From the NCBI GenBank assembly GCA_002375985.1, contig DFNH01000024.1, forward strand, positions 1-64,000: 64,000 nt of DNA, in the 5' to 3' direction. Made by a program: the position numbers and the translations under genes. The DNA comes from Firmicutes bacterium UBA3572. Lineage in GTDB: Bacteria > Bacillota > Desulfotomaculia > Desulfotomaculales > Desulforudaceae. Shown here in pieces: positions 52,470 to 59,875 of this stretch. The notes under the pieces are model-generated. The model had not been told where the DNA came from and made no database searches. It was given only the letters and a program-made list of their open reading frames with translations. Positions within the stretch are counted from its first letter, which is position 1. Every line of letters begins with the position of its first letter.

Positions 52470-52982
52470 TTGCCTGGCCAATCCAAGCACTCTTGGAAGC
52501 CCGTTATTTACACCCTGGGCACCAGCACGCGGACGCTCCAGGAATTCATGGAGATATTGAAGCATTACGGCATCGCCCTCGTTGCCGATGTGCGGCGCTT
52601 CCCGGCGAGCAGGCGCTACCCCCACTTCAACCGCCCCGGCCTGGCGGCGCAACTTGCCGCCAATGGCATCGCCTACCACTACCTCGGAGAGAAGCTGGGC
52701 GGCTACCGGACGGGGGGCTACGAGGCTTACACCCGAACCGCCGCCTTCCACGAGGGTATAGAAGAGCTGGCGCCCCTGGCCAAAAGTGGCCCGACCGCCA
52801 TTGTCTGCAGCGAGCGTTTGCCGTGGAAGTGCCACCGCCGGTTCATCGCCGCCGCCATGGCCGCGAAGGGCTGGAGGGTGATCCACATCATCGACGCAGA
52901 GAGAGTCTACACCCCGCCGGACGCCGGGTGCGACCGCTTTCCGCCGGAACACGGCTTCCCGGCGAACAGGTCAGAGAGGTAG
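52470..52982 (+). CDS. DUF488 family protein
   Basis: TTG 52470, 5 bases after GAGGTGA, gives 170 residues; GTG 52461 is an alternative. VIYTLGTSTRTLQEFMEIL, LVADVRRFPASRRYPHFN, AYHYLGEKLGGYR and IVCSERLPWKCHRRFIA are the DUF488 hallmarks (DVR, CAE/CSE with CHR). The family has no settled function but often travels with mobile or defence genes. Confidence 0.88.
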   Translation: MPGQSKHSWKPVIYTLGTSTRTLQEFMEILKHYGIALVADVRRFPASRRYPHFNRPGLAAQLAANGIAYHYLGEKLGGYRTGGYEAYTRTAAFHEGIEELAPLAKSGPTAIVCSERLPWKCHRRFIAAAMAAKGWRVIHIIDAERVYTPPDAGCDRFPPEHGFPANRSER

Positions 52983-53038
52983 TCCCTGATCCCGGGGTCG
53001 GCGTGGCCCGCTTCAAGCCCGTACGCCGCTTGCATCGC

Positions 53039-53533
53039 CTACTTCTCAGCGATGGGGTTGAACTTCCCGGGCTTCCAATCCAGCATCAACAGCGGGAAAG
53101 CGTCCGGGCAGGTAACGGAGCCCCCGACGACCTCCCCGACGAACAGGACGTGGTCCCCCGCCGGGTAGGTAGCCGCGACACGGCACTCGATGTTGGCCAG
53201 GCAGTCTTCGAGGATAGGAACCTTAACTGCCTTCCCGGGCCGCGTCCTGATACCCAGGGCAGAGACTTTGTCCACGTCCCGCCCGGAGTGGGTGCCGCAG
53301 AAGTTGGCAATTTCGGCCTGGTCCTCCGCCAAGATGCTGACGACGAACTCCCCGCTCTTTTCGATCAGCCCGTAGGTGTACCGCTCCGGCGCGATGGACA
53401 CCATCACCAGGGGCGGCCTGAAGGAGACCTGGCTGACCCAGGAGGCAGTCATAACATTGTGCTTGCCTTCGTGGCAGGCCCCGATCAGGGTAACCGGCCA
53501 GGGGAGAAGCCTGAATACACGTTTATCGAGCAC
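53039..53533 (-). CDS. Flavin reductase-like / FMN-binding protein
   Basis: GTG 53533 behind GGTGA gives 164 residues. RLLPWPVTLIGACHEGKHNV, MTASWVSQVSFRPPLVMVSI and EFVVSILAEDQAEIANFCGT match the split-barrel flavin reductase family (FMN bound at the TASW..P loop). It probably reduces or binds FMN; the partner is unknown. The open frame extends upstream into unrelated membrane-protein-like sequence. Confidence 0.87.
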   Translation of the reverse strand: MLDKRVFRLLPWPVTLIGACHEGKHNVMTASWVSQVSFRPPLVMVSIAPERYTYGLIEKSGEFVVSILAEDQAEIANFCGTHSGRDVDKVSALGIRTRPGKAVKVPILEDCLANIECRVAATYPAGDHVLFVGEVVGGSVTCPDAFPLLMLDWKPGKFNPIAEK

Positions 53534-53930
53534 TTTCTCACCTTTCCCTGTCAGAATATCAAGTGGTTCCGGCTTGGGCTGGACGCCGTCCCGATACTGC
53601 AACCGAACACGCCAGGGTGAATCCCAGCAGAGCAAAGACGCCGGCAAAGTTAAACGCCGGGCCCGTAAAGGGGACACGTAGGTAGCCCAAACGTACCCCG
53701 GGATCAGCCAGTTCACCGCGCTGCTCCCGGTGCCGCCAAGCGCAAGAACCGCCCCCAGGGCAAACCGCAGGTGCCAGGCGTGGCCCCTTGATAGAATCAC
53801 GAAGGCGGCAGCAGCGGCAAGCATACCAGGAGCGGGACCAGGGGGCTCACACCGTGGTACGGAGCGTAGTTCTCGACACAGATAAACGGCAGCCAGGCCG
53901 GTGAACTCTCAAGGACGTGGAACAAGTGTA
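53534..53930 (-). pseudogene. Decayed membrane-protein gene, possibly LspA-like
   Basis: Pieces in different frames read FICVENYAPYHGVSPLVPLL, RFALGAVLALGGTGSSAVNW, LIPGYVWATYV and PFTGPAFNFAGVFALLGFTL. The order (ENxxP..., GG..GN-like, FNxA) recalls lipoprotein signal peptidase, but at least two frame changes break it and the catalytic Asp residues are not evident. The assignment is tentative. Confidence 0.35.
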
Positions 53931-54068
53931 CCACGGTGGCCTTGAGTACTTGGTCTAGGAGAATGCTGCAAAAGCCAGTATCTTAGCCTTGCTGTGGTAT
54001 TCCAATGAGATTTTGCTTCCAGCTTCTAGCAGATTGCCGTCACTGTTTGTGGTTTAATACCGCTGTAT

Positions 54069-54290
54069 TCACTTCGACAAGACCGTGAAAGTCCTTGTGG
54101 ATAACTTGAAAAGGTTTATTAAGTTCTCTAAGTTCTCTTTTTTCACCGCCTCGGACACCCGCAGGCCAGCGTGCAGAAGAAGGGCCGATAGCGCCCGATC
54201 CCTGGGAGTGCCGTATTTCTGGGCGGCCCGCACCTCAGGGCTGTTCGCCAAAAACCGCGCGCACCGTCCACCGGCGAGTCAGGCTCCGGC
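54069..54290 (-). pseudogene. Fragment of a tyrosine recombinase/integrase
   Basis: A short frame reads RFLANSPEVRAAQKYGTPRD then RALSALLLHAGLRVSEAVKK and runs out within 20 residues. TPRDRALSALLLHAGLRVSEA is the box I region of XerC/D-type recombinases, holding the first catalytic Arg. The rest of the catalytic domain is missing. Confidence 0.65.
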
Positions 54291-54426
54291 TTCCCCCTTC
54301 TTCCTTCTTTCTGACGTCGGAATCAAAAGCAAAGCCGCCGGGAATCCGGTCCCCGACGGCGGCTGTGCCGCGTTCTGTTCCGGCCTCTTCAGCCGAAGCG
54401 CGTCCTTGAAGAATCACAGCTTAAAT

Positions 54427-54562
54427 CTACCGATTACGGTCCTTGACTCCGAGATAATCCCGTAGGGCCGCTTGTAGAATATGGGAAAAATTCACCTGCT
54501 TCGCCTCAGCCAGGTCGTTGAACCATTTAGGAACCGTGAGGGAAGCGGTAGTTGAGGGCCAT
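54427..54562 (-). pseudogene. C-terminal fragment of a HicB-like antitoxin
   Basis: About 40 codons read WPSTTASLTVPKWFNDLAEA, KQVNFSHILQAALRDYLGVK and DRNR before TAG (54427). This is the C-terminal DNA-binding segment of HicB antitoxins (PKWLxELAEExxINFSxxLQEAL). No HicA toxin or HicB front half is present. Confidence 0.6.
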
Positions 54563-54791
54563 ATCCACGGCTTCCAGCAAGATATCGGTGGTACAGCGTT
54601 GGGAAAAGGCTCAAGCCGTTAATCTCCCGGTCAAAGGCATCAATGACCGCGAACAGATACCCCCAGCCACTCTTACGCCGCACCAGACCGCAGGTATCAA
54701 CCTGGAGATGTTCGTTTGAGCGAGTCACCGGGATGCGGCCTGATTCTCTGGTGCGCTTCACCGGCGCGAAAAATGCCCGGTCAAGCGGCAT
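54563..54791 (-). pseudogene. Fragment of an IS3-family transposase (OrfB)
   Basis: The frame from 54791 reads SNEHLQVDTCGLVRRKSGWG then YLFAVIDAFDREINGLSLF, the start of the DDE catalytic core (first Asp in QVDTCGL, then AVIDAFDREI). The remaining core and the IS ends are missing. I see nothing recognisable between 54792 and 54912. Confidence 0.7.
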
Positions 54792-54912
54792 CCGCTCCGG
54801 GTGGGCGGCACGGACCGCAAGCGCGCCAACGAATATCCCGGCCCTGCCTGCAGCAGGCAGGGATGACCACCCATTGGGGCCAGTCCAGCTTCAGGGAGCT
54901 GCCATGTGGAAC

Positions 54913-55287
54913 TCAGTGAACAGGAAGTGGTCGCACCCTGATTTTATCTTCTGTCACGGAAACTATTGCACCTTTGATAAGGTCTACTTCTACCGTAGGC
55001 AGGATACGGATTAGCAGCTTGGCTATGGCTTGCGGTTCAGTTTGAGATAGGCGAAGGGAGACGATACTCGGCTTGGTGGCGTTTGTAGTTGCCAGAAGTG
55101 CAGAAAAATCAAGGTCCTGAGTTATGATTATCATTTCGTGGTTACGGGCATATTCGATAACCTTCCAGTCAGGAACGGTAAGCGGCAGGATGTCGGCTAC
55201 CCGGGTAACCTGGTAACCTGCTTTGTGCAGGAGGTAACAGGTTAATGGCGATATATGGATATCCGCTAAGTACCTTGGTTTTCTCAA
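54913..55287 (-). CDS. DUF5615 PIN-like protein (toxin-like partner)
   Basis: This 124-residue protein reads YLADIHISPLTCYLLHKAGY, VTRVADILPLTVPDWKVIEY and IIITQDLDFSALLATT, the DUF5615/Mut7-C PIN-like pattern with acidic residues at D9, D43-region and D68/D70. It overlaps the DUF433 gene by 4 bases, the usual order for this pair. The pair behaves like a toxin-antitoxin module by architecture; RNase activity is not proven. Confidence 0.85.
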   Translation of the reverse strand: MRKPRYLADIHISPLTCYLLHKAGYQVTRVADILPLTVPDWKVIEYARNHEMIIITQDLDFSALLATTNATKPSIVSLRLSQTEPQAIAKLLIRILPTVEVDLIKGAIVSVTEDKIRVRPLPVH

Positions 55288-55526
55288 TTACCCAGGGCCT
55301 CCTCAGGAAACGGCCGTACCTGTTCTGCTGCAAGCCAGGCAGCATAGAGAAGACTCTGGCGGATATCCTCCTCTTCCAACTCCGGATAGGCCTCAAGAAT
55401 GGCGGGGACACTCATGCCTGAGGCCAAAAGCTTTAAGACAAAGGCAACGGTGATACGCATACCGCGAATGGTAGGCTGCCCCATACATACTTGCGGGTCT
55501 ACCGTAATCCGTTCGATCTTCATCAC
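55284..55526 (-). CDS. DUF433 antitoxin-like DNA-binding protein
   Basis: This 80-residue protein reads RITVDPQVCMGQPTIRGMRI, TVAFVLKLLASGMSVPAILE and AYPELEEEDIRQSLLYAAWL, the DUF433 signature with a helix-turn-helix around GMSVPAILEAYP. It precedes the DUF5615 gene and has AAAGGAGG upstream. Tandem 21-bp repeats upstream are likely its operator. Confidence 0.88.
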   Translation of the reverse strand: MMKIERITVDPQVCMGQPTIRGMRITVAFVLKLLASGMSVPAILEAYPELEEEDIRQSLLYAAWLAAEQVRPFPEEALGN

Positions 55527-55550
55527 AAACCTCCTTTCTCCGCATGCAGG

Positions 55551-55616
55551 AAGCGGCTATATCTCAGGTAGAAGCGGGTATATCTCAAGTATATTACCAC
55601 TGAGAGGTGCAAGCAA
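55551..55616 (-). promoter_or_regulatory. Promoter and tandem operator of the DUF433/DUF5615 pair
   Basis: TTGCTT (55616-55611), a 17-bp spacer and TATACT (55593-55588) form a promoter on the minus strand. Two 21-bp direct repeats (55551-55571 and 55572-55592; 18 of 21 bases equal; core TATATCTCA) begin at the -10 and run downstream. The 21-bp period puts both copies on one DNA face, as expected for an autorepressor. Confidence 0.7.
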
Positions 55617-55808
55617 TAGAAGTATTCCACCGACGGCATTTTTCGTAGGGCTCTCCCGAAGGCATCTGGTTCCGTTGCCGATATGTCGTATCGCCAATGC
55701 CCAGGAGGGGAAGTAGTGCTAAGCGGCGAAGCATTCTCTGACCGTACGAAACTCCGGGATTTCGGGTTTGGGCCAGGGGGTAATGATCGCCAGAGAGGTG
55801 CTGGGGCG

Positions 55809-56165
55809 GTGGGGAAAAAGGTGGTGCTGGTAACAAGTTTACTGGCGGCCGCAGCCGGAGTGGTGCTGGCGACGCTCTTCCTGCCGGTGGAGACGGGCAC
55901 GGGGAGTGAGGAACTGCGCCAGGTGCGGCTCGGGCGGCCTTTCTGGTTCGTGGTGCAGGACCAGAGCAGGTACACCCCGCCCGGCGACGTGTGGACCACC
56001 CGCTTCCTTTCCCCGTGGGAGTGCCACTTCACTGTGGTGTGGTGGCGCTTTGCGGCCTCGGCGGCGGTGGTGGCGGGCGGCCTGGCTTTCTTGGTGTCCG
56101 CAGCCGCCTTTGTTATCCGGCGGGTGTGCGGATACCAAAGCTTCCAGGCGCAGCAGCGCGAGTGA
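55809..56165 (+). CDS. Small membrane protein of unknown function (two predicted helices)
   Basis: GTG 55809, 8 bases after AGAGAGGTG, gives 118 residues. The first helix is VVLVTSLLAAAAGVVLATLF and the second RFAASAAVVAGGLAFLVSAA. Between them lies an extracellular-type loop with RLGRPFWFVVQDQSRYTPPG. I recognise no family. It starts a run of small plus-strand genes. Confidence 0.55.
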   Translation: MGKKVVLVTSLLAAAAGVVLATLFLPVETGTGSEELRQVRLGRPFWFVVQDQSRYTPPGDVWTTRFLSPWECHFTVVWWRFAASAAVVAGGLAFLVSAAAFVIRRVCGYQSFQAQQRE

Positions 56166-56180
56166 AGGAGTGCGCTGAAC

Positions 56181-56333
56181 ATGTTTCTGGAGTCACTCAC
56201 CGTGATCTTGTGGGTTCTCTTTGCAGTTCCGCTGGGCCTTGCGGTGTGGGGGCTGGTACGTCGTCGGCGTTGGGACCGACCCGTAGGAATCACACGTATT
56301 ATCAGACGCAATAAGCCGAGGAGGAGGAGGTGA
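56181..56333 (+). CDS. Very small single-pass membrane protein
   Basis: ATG 56181 lies 10 bases after GAAGGAG. The 50-residue product has one helix (SLTVILWVLFAVPLGLAVWG) and a strongly basic tail (RRRRWDR ... RRNKPRRRR). It begins 15 bp after the previous stop. A further 28-codon frame (GTG 56330 to 56416, all hydrophobic) overlaps its end; I am unsure whether that one is real. Confidence 0.45.
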   Translation: MFLESLTVILWVLFAVPLGLAVWGLVRRRRWDRPVGITRIIRRNKPRRRR

Positions 56334-56429
56334 AAACTGCGCTCAAATTCTTCACTTTATTTTACTTACTATACTTATTTTTGGTCTTGCCGGTTATTTT
56401 ATCGCCAAATCTTTAAACAGGGGCCGTGA

Positions 56430-56669
56430 ATGGCGGTCCAGGAAGCGCTCCCCGGCCGCGGCGCCAAGCGCGCCGGCAGGCAGTTCCTCCGTTGCTCGCG
56501 CGGCCTGGAACTCCTTGGCGTCGAAAAGTTCCGCTCCGGCGGCACCAGCGGAGGCTGCAAGCTGATCTTCGGCGAATGGGCGGAGCTCGGCGAAGAGATG
56601 ATTCCGCTGGAGGTCTGGGCCTGCCCCAACTGCCGCACCGTAGAGTTGCGGGTGCCGGCGGAGAAGTGA
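56430..56669 (+). CDS. Small putative zinc-ribbon protein
   Basis: The 79-residue protein ends with VWACPNCRTVELRVPAEK, a CxxC knuckle typical of short nucleic-acid-binding zinc ribbons. The expected N-terminal CxxC is reduced to a single Cys (LRCSRGLELLGVEKF). Either the partner pair is lost or the metal site is degenerate. Confidence 0.5.
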   Translation: MAVQEALPGRGAKRAGRQFLRCSRGLELLGVEKFRSGGTSGGCKLIFGEWAELGEEMIPLEVWACPNCRTVELRVPAEK

Positions 56670-56719
56670 CCTGCGTTTCGGGGGAAGGGTAATGATCAAA
56701 ACGGACCGCAGCCGGGGCA

Positions 56720-56748
56720 TTGCATTGTGACCTCATGGATGATATAAT
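56720..56748 (+). promoter_or_regulatory. Sigma-A promoter of the VapBC-like pair
   Basis: TTGCAT (56720-56725), a 17-bp spacer and TATAAT (56743-56748) lie just upstream of a GGAGGTGA ribosome site. Confidence 0.75.
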
Positions 56749-56771
56749 GTGGCCACCTGGAGGTGAAGAAC

Positions 56772-57038
56772 ATGGATGTGGGAATTAGAGAAATAAAAAG
56801 CCGCTTCAGTCGTTATCTCGCACGCGTAAAACAGGGCGAAACCCTGATTATTACCGAGCGTAACACTCCAGTAGCAAAGCTGGTACCGATACAAGAACAA
56901 GCTCCGCCGGAAATTCTGGGTTTGGTAACCGCCGGACTGGCTTCCTGGAGAGGTGGTAAACCGCAAGGATTGACCAGCCGTCCCGCAACGCAGGGAACTA
57001 AAACGCTAGCAGACATGGTTGCGGAGGATCGTCGGTGA
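56772..57038 (+). CDS. vapB: Phd/YefM-type antitoxin
   Basis: ATG 56772 lies 5 bases after GGAGGTGA; GTG 56763 overlaps that site and is less likely. The 88-residue product reads VGIREIKSRFSRYLARVKQG then ETLIITERNTPVAKLVPI, the Phd fold. The C-terminal tail (KTLADMVAEDRR) would wrap the toxin. It overlaps the toxin gene by 4 bases and likely represses the promoter at 56720. Confidence 0.88.
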   Translation: MDVGIREIKSRFSRYLARVKQGETLIITERNTPVAKLVPIQEQAPPEILGLVTAGLASWRGGKPQGLTSRPATQGTKTLADMVAEDRR

Positions 57039-57499
57039 TCTGTTATTTGGACACCAGTGCCCTGGTGAAGTTATATGTGGGGGAAGAAGGCTCAGAAAGC
57101 GTCCGCGAGTTGGTGAGCACCTCCCTTGTCGTGGCAACCTGCAAGGTGGCTTACGCTGAAGCAAGAGCGGCCCTGGCCCGAGGGTACCGCGAAGGAATCT
57201 TGGATGAAAAGGGCTACCATCTGGTTGTCGGCGCTTTTCAGCACGAGTGGGGTAGTTTTCTTTCCTTGGAGGTTTCCGACCTACTTGTCAAGCTTGCTGG
57301 CGACCTGGCAGAAAAACACGCGCTTCGTGGTTTTGACGCAATGCACCTGGCAGCCATTTTGATCCTAAGCCAGCAAGTCAAGAAGCCCATTACCGTGGGA
57401 TGTTGGGATGTACGCCTATGGGAGGCAGTCCGGTACTATGATTTACAGATCCTACCCACCACCAAACCGGGTACCCACCATAGACCTGCCGAAAGGTAA
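57035..57499 (+). CDS. vapC: PIN-domain toxin VapC
   Basis: This 154-residue protein has the four PIN acidic residues: Asp6 (YLDTSALVKLY), Glu42 (AYAEARAAL), Asp101 (GFDAMHLAAI) and Asp125 (CWDVRLWEAV). VapC toxins cut tRNA or rRNA when free of antitoxin. The start GTG overlaps the antitoxin stop. The last ~110 bases overlap, antisense, the read-through tail of the split guanylyltransferase gene. Confidence 0.9.
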   Translation: MICYLDTSALVKLYVGEEGSESVRELVSTSLVVATCKVAYAEARAALARGYREGILDEKGYHLVVGAFQHEWGSFLSLEVSDLLVKLAGDLAEKHALRGFDAMHLAAILILSQQVKKPITVGCWDVRLWEAVRYYDLQILPTTKPGTHHRPAER

Positions 57500-57613
57500 G
57501 CGGCAAAACTGCTTTTTTCAGCAGACGCTCATGTCTCCCTTGACGGGTGACACCACCAGAGGATGAAAATGGGCCAGCCAGGAATTCGCTGATATGAATT
57601 CCTACCAGTAATC

Positions 57614-57643
57614 CGACGACTGACGACCAACGACTAACGACTA
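57614..57643. repeat. Short heptamer repeats near attR
   Basis: Three to four 7-bp units of the form (T/C)(G/A)ACGAC lie in tandem within the otherwise gene-free stretch 57500-57676. They could be a protein-binding site close to the right recombination site or simple repeat noise. Confidence 0.4.
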
Positions 57644-57676
57644 TTTTCAGGGCAGAATCTAGATAGTCGAGAATAT

Positions 57677-57713
57677 GTTGTGCTATATCTGATTGCGCTA
57701 TCCCGATGTCGCA
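57677..57713. other. attR: right recombination site of the element
   Basis: The inner arm GTTGTGCTATATCTGATTGC (57677 onward) is followed by CTATC and the core CCGATGTCGCA (57703-57713). Past the core the host gene begins (ACCAGTATCC). The arm is the near-complement of the attL arm, so a reconstructed attP is a palindrome of about 21-bp arms around a 12-bp centre. Confidence 0.85.
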
Positions 57714-58394
57714 CCAGTATCCGGAAAGCACCAGGCCGAAAAGCGGCTTCTTTTCCCGCAGCAAAAGGGGAAACAGATCCTGGGAAAAATCGAACTTCTG
57801 GCCGGGAGCGAAATAGTCCAGCACCTCCGGCTCCAACACGTATATACCGGTATTGACCGTGTCGCTGAAGACCTCGCTCCAGGAGGGTTTTTCCAGGAAC
57901 TGGACGATTTGGCCCTCCGGCGCGGTGATGACGACCCCGTACTCCAGGGGGCAGTCCACCCGGGTCAGCACCAAGGTGCCGGCGGCGCCCCGGTTTCGGT
58001 GGAAAGCGATGGCCTGGGATAGATCGAGATCGGTCAGGGCGTCTCCGCTGACCACCACGAAGGTCTCGTCCAGAAAAGCGGCGGCGTTTTTGACGCTGCC
58101 GGCCGTGCCCAGCGGTGTTTCTTCCACGAAATAGTGCAGCCGCACCCCGAAGTCGGAACCGTCCCCAAAGTAGTCCTGGATGGCCTGGGGGAGATACTGT
58201 AGGGTGACCCCGATCTCGCTTATCCCGTGTTGCTTTAAAAGGTCCAGGCAGTAGGCCATCACCGGCCGGTTCAATACGGGCACCATCGGTTTGGGACGGT
58301 TGCAGGTCAGCGGGCGCAGCCGGGAACCCTCACCGCCCGCCATAATGATTGCTTTCACAGAATCCCTCCGTTAACGCTTTGTTGTCTCATCGTT

Positions 58395-59657
58395 TTAAGA
58401 GTATCTATCGAAAAGCTGGTATACCCGGCCCAGGATCCGGCCCGGCCGGTCCTCGCGGGCGGGCCAGGGTGCTTCCTGGCGCGCCTTCCAGACCTCCCGG
58501 TACACCGCGATGGTGTCGCGGGCCACCTTCTGCCAGTCGTACTGCTGCCGGATCTTCCGGTAGGCCCGCTCCTGTAGCAGTTTGGCGCGGGCGGGATCGG
58601 AAAGCACCGCGAGGATGCTCCCGGCCAGCGCGCCGCTGTCACCCGGCGGCACCTTGAGGCCGTCCACCCCGTGTTCGATAATCTCACTGATCCCGCCGGT
58701 GTCCGAGGCAATCACCGGCGTGCGGGCCGCCATGGCCTCCAAAACGACGATGCCGAAAGGTTCGTAAAGACTGGGAAATACGGCGACGTCGGCCCAGTGA
58801 TAGAGGGCATTGCGCACCTCGTCATCCACGTAACCGGTGAAATACACCCGGGAGGCGATGCCCAGGTTGGATGCCAGGGCCCGCAGTTCCCCTTCGTAAG
58901 GCCCCTTGCCCCCGATGATAAACTTGACGCTGGGCATCCGGGACAATATCCGGGGCACGGCTTCCAACAGCACCTGTACACCTTTTTCCCGCACCAGCCG
59001 GCCCACATAAAACACGATCTTCTCGGTGGGTGCGGCGTAGAAATCACGTCGCAAGCGGGTGTTCTGGGGCGGGGCGAAATTTTCGGGCACCACCCCGTTG
59101 GGGATGATGACGATTTTATCGGACGGCAGCTGGAAAATGTGTTTCAGTTCGGCTTCCATGTACCAGCTGCAAACAATCACTTTCCAGGCCTCGTAAGTCA
59201 GCCACCACTCCACGTTGCTGATGTAATTCTGGGTCGGATTGTGCAGGCCGTTGTGCCGCCCGAACTCGGTGGCGTGAATGGTAACCACCAGGGGCAGCCG
59301 CCGGGCGTGTTTCAGCGCCCGGGCGGCGAAGGCCACCAGCCAGTCGTGGGCGTGAACCAACCGGAAATTGCCCACGGCCTCGAACAGGCTCAAGGCGCGC
59401 TCCAGGAGAGCGCAATTGAACTGCAGCACCCAGGTGGTAAAGTCGGGGGCCGAAACCTGGAACGGCTGCACCCGGTAGATGTGGATGTTACCCTGGACTT
59501 CGTAATCCGGGGCTCCCGGCGCAGAGCAGGTGAGCAGGTGCACCTCAATGCCTTCCCGGTTCAACGCGCTATTAAGATCGTAGACGTGCTGAGCCAGCCC
59601 GCCCACCGTCTTTGGCGGATATTCCCAAGACAACATCAGGACACGCATGCTGGCCAC
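58395..59657 (-). CDS. GT4 family glycosyltransferase (glycogen-synthase-like)
   Basis: GTG 59657 follows AAGGGGG; ATG 59648 is the alternative. The ~420-residue GT-B enzyme has MLSWEYPPKTVGGLAQHVYD at the N-terminus and VHAHDWLVAFAA. VFYVGRLVREKGVQVLLEAV and PSLYEPFGIVVLEAMAARTP follow, where the EPFGIVVLE motif binds the nucleotide sugar. It probably builds an alpha-glucan or related polymer together with the GH57 branching enzyme (45427) and the split nucleotidyltransferase, which starts 36 bp downstream. Confidence 0.9.
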   Translation of the reverse strand: MASMRVLMLSWEYPPKTVGGLAQHVYDLNSALNREGIEVHLLTCSAPGAPDYEVQGNIHIYRVQPFQVSAPDFTTWVLQFNCALLERALSLFEAVGNFRLVHAHDWLVAFAARALKHARRLPLVVTIHATEFGRHNGLHNPTQNYISNVEWWLTYEAWKVIVCSWYMEAELKHIFQLPSDKIVIIPNGVVPENFAPPQNTRLRRDFYAAPTEKIVFYVGRLVREKGVQVLLEAVPRILSRMPSVKFIIGGKGPYEGELRALASNLGIASRVYFTGYVDDEVRNALYHWADVAVFPSLYEPFGIVVLEAMAARTPVIASDTGGISEIIEHGVDGLKVPPGDSGALAGSILAVLSDPARAKLLQERAYRKIRQQYDWQKVARDTIAVYREVWKARQEAPWPAREDRPGRILGRVYQLFDRYS

Positions 59658-59833
59658 GGTTCCCCCTTGCCGTTTTTTCTTGTGCTGATGGCTATAGCAT
59701 GCCTGACGGGAAGGCAGTTTTATTCTGCGCCGATTGGCAGAATCTATGATTATCGCTAATGATGAAAAAATAGACTCTGGTATGTTTGAGGTTATGATCA
59801 ACCGGGCCATCAAAGTGAGCCTCGGGCTTGAGG

Positions 59834-59866
59834 CATAAAAACCGGAGGCTTTTGGCCTCCGGTTCT
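59834..59866 (-). terminator. Intrinsic terminator of the isocitrate dehydrogenase-like operon
   Basis: ACCGGAGGC and GCCTCCGGT pair perfectly around a 5-base loop and are followed by TTTTATG on the minus strand, 10 bases after the dehydrogenase stop. I see no gene between it and 59658. Confidence 0.9.
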
Positions 59867-59875
59867 ACATTCGGT

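Larger units (their letters stand above)
48859..57713. mobile_element. 8.84-kb serine-recombinase element integrated in the guanylyltransferase/phosphomannomutase gene
   Basis: Both ends carry the direct repeat CCGATGTCGCA (48859-48869 and 57703-57713). The host gene stops on one side and resumes in frame on the other. The large serine recombinase gene ends 26 bp from the left junction. Inside each end is an inverted arm (48866-48886 and 57677-57697). Cargo is DUF488, MazG-like, HAD-like, isochorismatase-like and flavin reductase genes, DUF433/DUF5615 and VapBC pairs and small membrane proteins, with fragments of HsdR, an integrase, an IS3 transposase and HicB. No replication, conjugation or capsid genes are seen, so it is a small integrative island or a degraded prophage remnant. 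Confidence 0.9.
57390..58358 (-). pseudogene. N-terminal nucleotidyltransferase part of the split guanylyltransferase/phosphomannomutase, with a chimeric tail
   Basis: Residues 1-219 are a complete-looking sugar nucleotidyltransferase domain: IIMAGGEGSRLRPLTCNRPK (4-23), PVLNRPVMAYCLDLL, VVVSGDALTDLDL (metal Asp), FLEKPSWSEV and LSGYWCDIG. At the att core (57713-57703) the frame leaves host sequence and reads ~100 non-native residues of element DNA to a stop at 57390. The missing beta-helix and phosphomannomutase parts are at 47055-48869. The isolated domain could still form a nucleotidyltransferase. GDP-mannose is the family default, but in this glucan-like cluster another NDP-sugar is possible. 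Confidence 0.9.

Noticed and set aside
53534..53824. N-terminal membrane extension of the flavin reductase
   Set aside because: It lies upstream of a GTG with a ribosome site; the extension matches a decayed membrane protein, not the reductase family.
55594..56311. Minus-strand frames opposite the small membrane proteins
   Set aside because: They have Arg/His/Pro-rich shadow composition and no ribosome sites or family matches; the plus frame has helices and good starts.
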